A stretch of DNA of 31,419 nt from Mageeibacillus sp. UBA5734 (lineage in GTDB: Bacteria; Bacillota; Clostridia; Saccharofermentanales; UBA5734): the NCBI GenBank assembly GCA_002419365.1, contig DIGA01000120.1:43913-75331 (forward strand), written 5' to 3'. Below are positions 22,665 to 29,558 of this stretch, piece by piece; positions within the stretch are counted from its first letter, which is position 1, and every line of letters begins with the position of its first letter. Both the position numbers and the translations under genes were made by a program. The notes below the pieces were generated by a model. That model worked only from the letters and a program-made list of their open reading frames with translations. It was not told where the DNA came from and did not search any database.

Positions 22665-22925
22665 ATGGTTAGTAAAACGGTTCAATTCAACTGCGACGAT
22701 GCCTTACAGATGAAAGCTGTCGCTGTCCTGATCCAGAAAGCATCCACATTCCGTTCTAGCGTCTACCTGGCCAAGGGTGAACGCCGTGCCAATGCGAAGA
22801 GCCTTTTAGGTGTGATGTCCTTGGGTATCGAAAATGCCATGGAAATCCGCGTCACCGCTGAAGGCAGCGACGAAGTCGAAGCCCTCGAAACCATCAGTTC
22901 CTATTTGAGCAATCCTGAATTCTGA
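22665..22925 (+). CDS. Crh-like HPr paralogue (Gln15, Ser46)
   Basis: HPr-family protein of 86 residues. The catalytic His15 of HPr is replaced by Gln15 in ALQMKAVAVLIQKA, and Arg17 by lysine, so it cannot carry PTS phosphate in the usual way. Ser46 is kept at the exact position in NAKSLLGVMSLG. The same pattern, Gln15 with Ser46, defines Crh of Bacillus, which is phosphorylated by HPr kinase and works with CcpA in carbon repression. A matching role here is inferred; positions 47-48 are Leu-Leu rather than the Ile-Met seen in the PtsH of this window at 47-48 as Ile-Leu. A strong GAGGAGG ribosome site and own promoter precede it, and uvrC follows 25 bases after. Bacillus crh lies beside the yvcJ-yvcK-whiA genes instead. 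Confidence 0.88.
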   Translation: MVSKTVQFNCDDALQMKAVAVLIQKASTFRSSVYLAKGERRANAKSLLGVMSLGIENAMEIRVTAEGSDEVEALETISSYLSNPEF

Positions 22926-22950
22926 TACCCCTGAGGTATTTGCCGAACCG

Positions 22951-24831
22951 ATGATCCAAGAACCAGAACCCATTCTGCAGCCGGTTGATGCCCGGCTGGA
23001 CCTAGTACCTACGAACCCGGGTGTTTACCTGATGAAGGACGCTTCGGGTTCTATTATTTATGTCGGCAAAGCAAACAACCTGAGAAATCGCCTTCGCAGC
23101 TATTTTACGGCCAATCCCCAGGGCAATGCCAAAGTCCTGGCTATGATCTCGCATATAGCCGATTTTTCTTTTATCGTCACCAGCAGTGAACTGGAAGCCT
23201 TGTTGCTGGAAGCGACGCTGATCAAGAAACACCAGCCGCATTACAATATTCTGCTGCGTGATGACAAAGGGTACCCCTACATCCGCATCACCATGAACGA
23301 GCTCTACCCCCGGATCGTCAAAGCGTTCCGGGTCGGTGACGATAAGAGCGAAGGAGCTCGCTACTATGGTCCCTACCTCAGTGGCGACCTGTTCCGGGCC
23401 CTGTCGGTCCTGCGCACACTATTCCCGACCAAAACATGCAAGCGGGTTTTCCCACGTGACATCGGCAAAGAACGCCCCTGCCTGAACTACTACATCGGTC
23501 GATGTATTGGACCTTGCCGGGGTGATGTGCCAGCCGAAAGCTATCGTGCCGTCATGGAATCCATCTGCCAGTTTCTCGAGGGCAAATACAGCCCGGTCCT
23601 GCTGGACATGCGCCGGAAAATGGAAGCTGCGGCAGAAGCGTTGAAATTTGAGGAGGCCAGTCTGTGGCGCGACCGCATCGCGGCCCTGGAGCGTCTGATG
23701 GAAAACCAGCTGGCTGTTTCCAGCAAGGACAGCGACCGGGATGTGATCGGTATCGCTCGCAATGGCACGGAAACCTGTATCCAAAAGCTGGAAATCCGTG
23801 ATGGCCGGATCGTTTCATCCGCGGCATTTTTCTTTCCGGAAGAACAAGATGACGATCCGGAGCTTCTGGCCGCTTTTTTGCTCCAGTATTATCCCAATGC
23901 AGCCCAGATTCCGGGCGAAATACTCCTGGCACAAGAACCATCCGGTCGCGAAAGCCTGGAGGAATATCTGAAAACGCTGCGCAAAGGCCGCTGCTTGCTG
24001 CATATCCCCAAGCGTGGCGATGCCCACAAACTGATTGAGCTGGCCAATGAGAATGCAGCCCAGTCCTTGCGCCGCCACACCCTGCTGGGCGGACATGGCC
24101 AGACTGCATTGCAGGAAGCGATCCGGGAACTGGCCCAGGCCACTGGAGCAGCCCAGGGTATCCACCGGATTGAAGCAATTGATATCTCCCATACCGGCAG
24201 TCAGGACATGGCTGCCAGCCTGGTCGTCTTCCAGGATGGCAAACCGTTGAACCAGCAGTATCGCCAGTTCAAGATTAAAACCTTGGAAGCACCGGATGAC
24301 TATGCTGCGATGCGCGAAGTTCTGCGCCGCCGGCTGGCCCGGCTTGATGATGAGCCTTTCGGCAGCCGTCCCGACCTGATCCTGGTCGATGGCGGGATTG
24401 GCCAGGTGCATGCGGCCCAGACCGTCCTTTCGGAGTACAACCTGGCTATTCCAGTCGCAGGCATGGTCAAGGATGACCGGCATCGGACGCGAGGCCTGGC
24501 TTTGCCCGGCGGGAAAATCCTGGAGCTGCGCCAGCGACTCGAGGAGCAGGACGCCGAGAGCCTGGGTCTGTTGCGCCTGTTGACAGCCATCCAGGACGAG
24601 GCACACCGTTTCGCCCGCAAGCTGAACCAGTCCATGGCCAAAAAGCGGACGATCCGGATGTCCCTGGAACATATCCCGGGTGTCGGACCTGCCAGGCGAC
24701 GGCTGCTCCTGAAGCACTTCCTGACGATCAAGGCCGTCAGCGAAGCATCGCTGGATGAATTGAAAAGCGTCAAAGGACTCGGTCCGGCTGCAGACGCTGT
24801 TTTCAAGCATTTCCACCCGGAGGCCGGCTGA
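22951..24831 (+). CDS. uvrC: Excinuclease ABC subunit C
   Basis: Nucleotide excision repair nuclease of 626 residues that makes both cuts around a lesion in the UvrB-DNA complex. The N-terminal GIY-YIG domain (about 20-100) starts PGVYLMKDASG and IIYVGKANNLRNRL. A UVR domain for UvrB contact lies near 213-250 (KMEAAAEALKFEEASLWRDR). The RNase H-like nuclease half shows IEAIDISHTGSQDMAASLVVF split as IEAIDISHTG and AASLVVF, and LILVDGGIGQVHAA. Two helix-hairpin-helix motifs end the protein (IPGVGPARRRLLLKHF and VKGLGPAADAVFKHF). The start at 22951 has only a weak, distant GAGGTA site, consistent with coupling to the gene before. Length is normal. Confidence 0.97.
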   Translation: MIQEPEPILQPVDARLDLVPTNPGVYLMKDASGSIIYVGKANNLRNRLRSYFTANPQGNAKVLAMISHIADFSFIVTSSELEALLLEATLIKKHQPHYNILLRDDKGYPYIRITMNELYPRIVKAFRVGDDKSEGARYYGPYLSGDLFRALSVLRTLFPTKTCKRVFPRDIGKERPCLNYYIGRCIGPCRGDVPAESYRAVMESICQFLEGKYSPVLLDMRRKMEAAAEALKFEEASLWRDRIAALERLMENQLAVSSKDSDRDVIGIARNGTETCIQKLEIRDGRIVSSAAFFFPEEQDDDPELLAAFLLQYYPNAAQIPGEILLAQEPSGRESLEEYLKTLRKGRCLLHIPKRGDAHKLIELANENAAQSLRRHTLLGGHGQTALQEAIRELAQATGAAQGIHRIEAIDISHTGSQDMAASLVVFQDGKPLNQQYRQFKIKTLEAPDDYAAMREVLRRRLARLDDEPFGSRPDLILVDGGIGQVHAAQTVLSEYNLAIPVAGMVKDDRHRTRGLALPGGKILELRQRLEEQDAESLGLLRLLTAIQDEAHRFARKLNQSMAKKRTIRMSLEHIPGVGPARRRLLLKHFLTIKAVSEASLDELKSVKGLGPAADAVFKHFHPEAG

Positions 24832-24832
24832 C

Positions 24833-25543
24833 ATGGCGCTTTTTGTCCTGTCTGATCCGCATCTGGCCAATGGCGTGGACAAGCCCATGGCTGTATTTGG
24901 GACACATTGGAACCATCATACCGAGCGGATCCGGGAAAACTGGTTCCAGACGGTTGCGCCAGATGACACCGTGGTCTTGCCGGGCGATATTTCCTGGGCT
25001 TTGACCCTGGCAGAGGCTTTGCCAGATCTGCAGTTTCTCCACGAGTTGCCGGGGACTAAGATTTTATCCCGGGGCAACCACGATTACTGGTGGACTTCAC
25101 TGGCCAAGCTGGAACAGCTCTGCCAGTCACATCAGCTGGATAGCCTGAGATTCATGCGCAACAATGCGCTCCTGATTGAAAATTCGACCATCATCTGTGG
25201 CAGCCGCGGCTGGATCCTGCCCGATGACCCGGCTTTCTGTGCCGATGATGCCAAAATCTTTGCGCGGGAGATCGGCCGCCTGCGCCTGTCACTCCAGGCG
25301 GCCGCCGCAATCGACTGCCCTGACTGTGAGCGGATCGCTTTCCTGCATTACCCGCCGTTTGCGCGCGACCGCAAGCCGACCGAGCTGACCCGGCTGTTGA
25401 CTGACTTTGGTGTATCCCGCTGCTACTTCGGCCACATCCATGCGCCTGTCCCAGCCTATCAGACCCCGGATTTCCCGCTTGACGGGGTCAAATACACCCT
25501 CGCATCGGCAGACAGACTTTCCTTCAAACCCCTGAGGCTCTAG
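24833..25543 (+). CDS. Calcineurin-like metallophosphoesterase
   Basis: Predicted cytoplasmic phosphoesterase of 236 residues with two-metal active site. Motifs in order are LSDPHL (Asp8, His10), LPGDISW (Asp52), SRGNHDYWW (Asn82, His83, Asp84), FLHYPP near residue 167 and FGHIHAP near residue 200. The group with SDxHL, GDISWA and RGNHDYWW is common in Clostridia but its substrate is not known to me. The ATG comes one base after the uvrC stop, with GGAGG inside uvrC, so the two are coupled. Confidence 0.9.
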   Translation: MALFVLSDPHLANGVDKPMAVFGTHWNHHTERIRENWFQTVAPDDTVVLPGDISWALTLAEALPDLQFLHELPGTKILSRGNHDYWWTSLAKLEQLCQSHQLDSLRFMRNNALLIENSTIICGSRGWILPDDPAFCADDAKIFAREIGRLRLSLQAAAAIDCPDCERIAFLHYPPFARDRKPTELTRLLTDFGVSRCYFGHIHAPVPAYQTPDFPLDGVKYTLASADRLSFKPLRL

Positions 25544-25564
25544 GGTTTCAGCTGTTTTAGCCGG

Positions 25565-25593
25565 TTGCATGGATTTGACGGCCGGTATATAAT
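25565..25593 (+). promoter_or_regulatory. Promoter of the yicC-remA-gmk-rpoZ-glyS operon
   Basis: -35 TTGCAT (25565-25570), 17-base spacer, perfect -10 TATAAT (25588-25593). Start near 25600, about 44 bases before yicC. Confidence 0.8.
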
Positions 25594-25643
25594 CGAAAAG
25601 CTTGCCCAAACCTGAGCTCCAATAACCGTTTTTGAGGTGGAAA

Positions 25644-26531
25644 ATGGCCTACAGTATGACCGGCTATGGTCGTGGTGAAACAATCCAGGATGATCGCCGG
25701 CTGACCGTTGAAATCAAATCGATCAACAATCGTTTCTGTGACATCCAAGTCCGGCAGAGCCGTCTGCTCCAGCCTCTCGAGACCAGGACCCGCGAGCTCA
25801 TTGGCCGCCGCCTGTCCCGGGGTAAAATCGATGTTTCGATCAATTTTGAAGACAACAGTGAATCAGCCTACGCTGTCCATTGCGACCTGGGCCTGGCCAA
25901 AGCCTATGCCAGCGCCCTGCGCCAGATCAGTGAGGCCGTCGCCAGCCCGGAATCGGTTTCGGCCAGCCAGATTGCTCGCTTCAATGATGTCCTGCGCGTC
26001 GAGTCTGCTCAGATCGATCCGGAAAGTGTCTGGAAGCTGCTGGAAACCACCCTTGGACAAGCCATCGACAATCTGATGAGCATGCGCCGCAAAGAAGGAG
26101 CCAAGCTCGTTTCCGACATCCAGGCCAAAGCCACCCGGCTGCTTGAGCTAAAGGAAAAGATTGCCAGCCGGGCGCCTATGGTCCCTGCAGAGTATCGCCA
26201 GCGCCTGGCCGAACGGGTCGAATCGCTGCTTAACGACCAAGCCAGAAAGTTTTACGACGAGCAGCGCCTGGCTGCCGAAGTTTTGCTTTTTGCCGATAAG
26301 TGTGCTATCGATGAGGAGCTGGTTCGACTGGACAGCCATCTGCACCAGTTGGCTTCCATCCTGGAAGAAGAAGGCGCGATCGGTAAAAAGCTGGATTTCC
26401 TGCTCCAGGAGATCAACCGTGAGATCAACACGATCGGATCGAAAGCCAATGATCTGGAACTGGTCCAGCAGGTGGTCGAGATGAAGAGCGAGCTGGAAAA
26501 GATCCGCGAACAGATCCAGAACATTGAGTAA
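25644..26531 (+). CDS. yicC: YicC-family endoribonuclease
   Basis: YicC-like protein of 295 residues; E. coli YicC is an endoribonuclease that helps degrade the small RNA RyhB. The N-terminal YicC domain begins MAYSMTGYGRGE and contains VEIKSINNRFCDIQVR and LSRGKIDVSI. The C-terminal DUF1732 region carries EVLLFADKCAIDEELVRLDSH and KKLDFLLQEINREINTIGSK, the most conserved part of the family. The ATG at 25644 follows GAGGTGG; a start four codons earlier would precede that site. First gene of a five-gene operon with a common Bacillota order. Confidence 0.95.
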   Translation: MAYSMTGYGRGETIQDDRRLTVEIKSINNRFCDIQVRQSRLLQPLETRTRELIGRRLSRGKIDVSINFEDNSESAYAVHCDLGLAKAYASALRQISEAVASPESVSASQIARFNDVLRVESAQIDPESVWKLLETTLGQAIDNLMSMRRKEGAKLVSDIQAKATRLLELKEKIASRAPMVPAEYRQRLAERVESLLNDQARKFYDEQRLAAEVLLFADKCAIDEELVRLDSHLHQLASILEEEGAIGKKLDFLLQEINREINTIGSKANDLELVQQVVEMKSELEKIREQIQNIE

Positions 26532-26546
26532 GCCAGAGGAGATTGC

Positions 26547-26801
26547 ATGGACCAGCCCGTTTTCGTCAAAATCGGATTTTCCAACCTGGTGGCCCTGAGC
26601 CGGATCATTGCCGTGGTCAATCCGGACAGTTCCCCCGTCAAGCGCCTGATCCAGGATGCCCGCGACCGATCCGTCCTGATCGATGCCACATCCGGTCGCA
26701 AGACTCGCTCCGTCCTGGTCATGGACAGTGACCATCTGGTCCTATCAGCCCTGACTGTCGAGGAGATTGAAAAAGCCATGCAGGAGGAAGCCCATGAGTG
26801 A
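26547..26801 (+). CDS. remA: RemA-like DNA-binding regulator (DUF370)
   Basis: Small protein of 84 residues matching RemA, which in Bacillus subtilis forms DNA-wrapping rings and activates matrix and osmoprotection genes. Conserved segments are KIGFSNLVALSRIIAVVNPD, SPVKRLIQDARDRSVLIDAT, GRKTRSVLVMDSDH. AGAGGAG precedes the ATG. It lies between yicC and gmk as in Bacillus, and its end overlaps the gmk start by eight bases. Target genes in this organism are unknown. Confidence 0.95.
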   Translation: MDQPVFVKIGFSNLVALSRIIAVVNPDSSPVKRLIQDARDRSVLIDATSGRKTRSVLVMDSDHLVLSALTVEEIEKAMQEEAHE

Positions 26802-27414
26802 AATGCCCAGGCAGCGCGGCCTGCTGTTTTGCCTGTCCGGTCCATCCGGGGTCGGCAAGGGGACCGTCATTGATGAGGTGCGGAGGCGACGGCCGCAAGT
26901 AGCCCACTCCATTTCCATCACAACCCGCCCGCCCCGGCCAGGTGAAATCGAAGGCGTCCACTATTATTTCCGGACACCCGAACAATTCCACCAGCTGCTG
27001 GTCGAAGGTGAAATCCTGGAACATGACAATTACTGCGGCAATTACTATGGAACACCGCGTTCCCCACTCGAAGCCATGCGCGATGAGGGACGCGACGTCC
27101 TGATGGATATCACGGTACCAGGCTCATTGGCCGTGATGGAAAATTACTCAGACGTGGTCATGATGTTCCTGATGCCACCAACTTTGACCGAACTGAGAAA
27201 CCGACTGAACAAGCGCGGTACAGAAAATGATTCAGTTGTCGAGCAGCGCCTGCTCAAGGGCCGGATCGAAATCAACAAAGCCAACCTGTTCAAGTATGTG
27301 GTCATCAATGATGAACTCACAGCCACCGTCGACCGCATCCTGGCGATCATGGATGCCGAACACTGCCGCTACGAAAGACTTAAAGGCCTGGAAGCCTTTG
27401 TCCTCAGCCACTGA
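26794..27414 (+). CDS. gmk: Guanylate kinase
   Basis: Nucleotide kinase of 206 residues that converts GMP to GDP with ATP. The P-loop is GPSGVGKGT at 16-24, followed by the GMP-binding SISITTRPPRPGEIEGVHYYF and ILEHDNYCGNYYGTPRSPLE regions, and LNKRGTENDSVVEQRL in the lid part. The ATG at 26794 lies six bases after AGGAGG and overlaps the remA stop; a frame extending nine codons further upstream has no such site. Second half of the gmk-rpoZ pair found in many bacteria. Confidence 0.96.
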   Translation: MSEMPRQRGLLFCLSGPSGVGKGTVIDEVRRRRPQVAHSISITTRPPRPGEIEGVHYYFRTPEQFHQLLVEGEILEHDNYCGNYYGTPRSPLEAMRDEGRDVLMDITVPGSLAVMENYSDVVMMFLMPPTLTELRNRLNKRGTENDSVVEQRLLKGRIEINKANLFKYVVINDELTATVDRILAIMDAEHCRYERLKGLEAFVLSH

Positions 27415-27447
27415 AACCCACGGTTCACTTATAAGGAGGAACTTAAC

Positions 27448-27897
27448 ATGCTCGTCAAACCACCGATGGAAAAATTGCTCACCAAAGCGGAAAATCGCTA
27501 CACCCTGGCCATTCTCGTGGCCAAGCGCGCCCGCCAGCTGGTCGATGGAGCCCAGCCTCTGACTGACTCCGACTCCCCGAACCTGGTCACACTGGCCTGC
27601 GAAGAACTGGCTGCGGACACCGTCCGTCTGGTCCGCGGCCATGTCAATCCACATATCCCGCTGCGCCCTGAGATCGAAGCTGCCCGCCTGGCTGCCCGCA
27701 ATGCAGCTCTCAATGCCAGCTCGGCTGAAGCCATCCGTGAAGAACTGGACCAGATCGCTGGCAGCACCGGCGAAGATTTTGACGAAAGCGATGCCAAGAT
27801 CATCGTCGAAGAGATTGAGAAAAACATCGAAGCCCAGAACGAAGCAGAAGCAACCGAGTCAGAAGCAATGGTTGACTTGGCAGAAACGGAGGACTAA
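27448..27897 (+). CDS. rpoZ: RNA polymerase omega subunit
   Basis: Omega subunit that helps assemble the beta-prime subunit of RNA polymerase. The core (about 1-75) shows MEKLLTKAENRYTLAILVAKRARQL split as MEKLLTKAENRYTLAI and LVAKRARQL, and LVTLACEELAADTVRL. At 149 residues it is about twice the usual length; the rest is an Ala/Glu-rich, strongly acidic tail (from about residue 75, dense in Glu after 105) that looks helical then disordered. TAAGGAGG precedes the ATG. It lies between gmk and glyS. Confidence 0.9.
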   Translation: MLVKPPMEKLLTKAENRYTLAILVAKRARQLVDGAQPLTDSDSPNLVTLACEELAADTVRLVRGHVNPHIPLRPEIEAARLAARNAALNASSAEAIREELDQIAGSTGEDFDESDAKIIVEEIEKNIEAQNEAEATESEAMVDLAETED

Positions 27898-27902
27898 GCA
27901 TC

Positions 27903-29291
27903 GTGCTTGTGACAGAAAAATCCATGGAGAAAATTGTCGCCCTGGCCAAGAATCGTGGATTTGTTTTCCCCGGTTCGGAAATTTATGGCGGCCTGGCGAA
28001 TTCCTGGGACTACGGCCCGCTGGGCGTCCTGCTGAAAAACAACGTCAAGGCAGCCTGGTGGCAGAAATTTGTCCAGGAAAATCCCCATAACGTCGGCGTC
28101 GACTGTGCTATCCTGATGAATCCCCAGGCATGGGTCGCCTCTGGCCATGTCGGTGGTTTCTCCGATCCCCTGATTGACTGCAAGCAGTGCAAGAGTCGTC
28201 ACCGTGCCGACAAGCTGATCGAGGACTACAACCATGCCAATGGCATCGACGTGGCTGTCGATGGCTGGGGCGATGATCAGCTGGTCGCCTATATCCGGGA
28301 AAAGGAAGTGGCCTGCCCGGTCTGTGGTGCAAAAAATTTCACCGATGTGCGCAAGTTCAACTTGATGTTCAAGACCTTCCAGGGCGTCACCGAGGACACC
28401 AGTACCCAGCTCTACCTGCGTCCGGAAACGGCACAGGGTATTTTTGTCAATTTCAAGAATGTCCAGCGCACCACCCGGCGTAAAATCCCATTCGGCATCT
28501 GCCAGATCGGCAAGTCCTTCCGCAATGAGATCACCCCGGGCAACTTCACGTTCCGCACGCGCGAGTTTGAGCAGATGGAGCTGGAATTCTTCTGCGAACC
28601 CGGCACCGACCTGGAATGGTTCGAATACTGGCGCACGTTCTGCTACCAGTGGCTGGTCGATTTCGGACTCAAGCCGGAGGAAATCCGCACCCGCGACCAC
28701 GCCAAGGAAGAACTGGCCTTCTACTCCAAGGCCACGACCGACTTTGAGTTCCTGTTCCCCTTTGGCTGGGGTGAACTCTGGGGTGTCGCCGACCGCACCG
28801 ACTACGACCTCAAGCAGCACATTGAGCATGCCCGGGAAGACCTGTCCTATTTTGATCCGGCGACCAACCAGAAATACATCCCCTATGTCATCGAGCCTTC
28901 GCTTGGTGCCGACCGGGTTGCCCTGGCCTTCCTCTGTTCCGCCTACGATGAAGAGGAAATCGCCCCCGGCGATGTCCGTACCGTCCTGCGCTTTGCCCCG
29001 GCCCTGGCTCCGGTCAAAGTTGCCATCCTGCCTTTGTCCGCCAAACTGTCCGACGCTGCCGAACCGATCTACCACAAGCTATCAAAGAAATGGTTCTGCG
29101 AATTCGACGACCGCCAGTCGATCGGCAAGCGTTACCGCCGCCAGGACGAAATTGGCACCCCGTATTGTGTAACCTTCGACTTCGATTCACTCGAAGACCA
29201 GAGCGTCACCATCCGGGAACGCGACTCCATGCAACAAGTCCGCGTCAAGATCGACGAACTCGAAGCCTGGTTCGCGGACAAGTTCAACTAA
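27903..29291 (+). CDS. glyS: Glycyl-tRNA synthetase, dimeric class II type
   Basis: Single-chain (alpha2) glycyl-tRNA synthetase of 462 residues that charges tRNA-Gly. It shows NRGFVFPGSEIYGGLANSWD, two zinc-type pairs (CKQCKS and CPVCGAK), the LRPETAQGIFVNFKNV segment, motif 2 QIGKSFRNEITPGNFTFRTR split as SFRNEITPGNFTFR, and motif 3 EPSLGADRVALAFL; the anticodon-binding domain starts near residue 370. The start is GTG at 27903 behind GGAGG within rpoZ; ATG 27924 is an alternative. It follows rpoZ by five bases, so a glycine T-box riboswitch, common upstream of glyS in Bacillota, has no room here. Confidence 0.95.
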   Translation: MLVTEKSMEKIVALAKNRGFVFPGSEIYGGLANSWDYGPLGVLLKNNVKAAWWQKFVQENPHNVGVDCAILMNPQAWVASGHVGGFSDPLIDCKQCKSRHRADKLIEDYNHANGIDVAVDGWGDDQLVAYIREKEVACPVCGAKNFTDVRKFNLMFKTFQGVTEDTSTQLYLRPETAQGIFVNFKNVQRTTRRKIPFGICQIGKSFRNEITPGNFTFRTREFEQMELEFFCEPGTDLEWFEYWRTFCYQWLVDFGLKPEEIRTRDHAKEELAFYSKATTDFEFLFPFGWGELWGVADRTDYDLKQHIEHAREDLSYFDPATNQKYIPYVIEPSLGADRVALAFLCSAYDEEEIAPGDVRTVLRFAPALAPVKVAILPLSAKLSDAAEPIYHKLSKKWFCEFDDRQSIGKRYRRQDEIGTPYCVTFDFDSLEDQSVTIRERDSMQQVRVKIDELEAWFADKFN

Positions 29292-29329
29292 GCAACTGAA
29301 ACAGAGTCCATAAAAATCTGTGTGCAGGG

Positions 29330-29367
29330 CTGGCAGAATCGATGAACGATTCTGCCAGTTTTTTTTT
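29330..29367 (+). terminator. Terminator of the yicC-glyS operon
   Basis: CTGGCAGAATCG (29330-29341) and CGATTCTGCCAG (29347-29358) form a perfect 12-base-pair stem with a 5-base loop, followed by nine T. Confidence 0.96.
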
Positions 29368-29457
29368 GTATTGTTGCTTTGACTTGCGATAAATTTCATC
29401 AAGCTTTGTTTTTTCTGTCAAAAAAGACAAGATGATTGGTTGTAAGCTTTGGTAAAG

Positions 29458-29466
29458 TGCTATACT
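29458..29466 (+). promoter_or_regulatory. Extended -10 promoter of ppdK
   Basis: TGC followed by TATACT (29461-29466). Possible -35 boxes TTGGTT (29436) or TTGTAA (29440) have spacings of 19 and 15, so the extended -10 likely carries it. Start near 29473, inside the inverted repeat listed next. Confidence 0.6.
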
Positions 29467-29468
29467 AC

Positions 29469-29486
29469 TAGCGCTAGCTTGCGCTA
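29469..29486. promoter_or_regulatory. Inverted repeat over the ppdK transcription start
   Basis: TAGCGC (29469-29474) and GCGCTA (29481-29486) are perfect inverted copies six bases apart; CTAGCGCTAG (29468-29477) is itself a perfect palindrome. Position suggests a repressor operator; the regulator is unknown. Confidence 0.45.
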
Positions 29487-29513
29487 AAACTTGCCGGCGC
29501 AATGCATCAAGGC

Positions 29514-29536
29514 CTGCCAGCTGCAAATCCTGGCAG
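29514..29536 (+). other. Hairpin in the ppdK leader
   Basis: CTGCCAG (29514-29520) and CTGGCAG (29530-29536) form a perfect 7-base-pair stem with a 9-base loop, ending five bases before the AAGGAGG ribosome site. It may stabilise the message or affect translation start. Confidence 0.5.
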
Positions 29537-29558
29537 ATGACAAGGAGGAATAGAGACC

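Noticed and set aside
23815..24888. Open frame of 357 codons antisense to uvrC
   Set aside because: Lies fully over the conserved UvrC nuclease and helix-hairpin-helix parts and has no recognisable domain.
27894..29075. Open frame of 393 codons antisense to glyS
   Set aside because: It is the shadow of a GC-biased coding gene with clear synthetase motifs; no ribosome site or promoter supports it.
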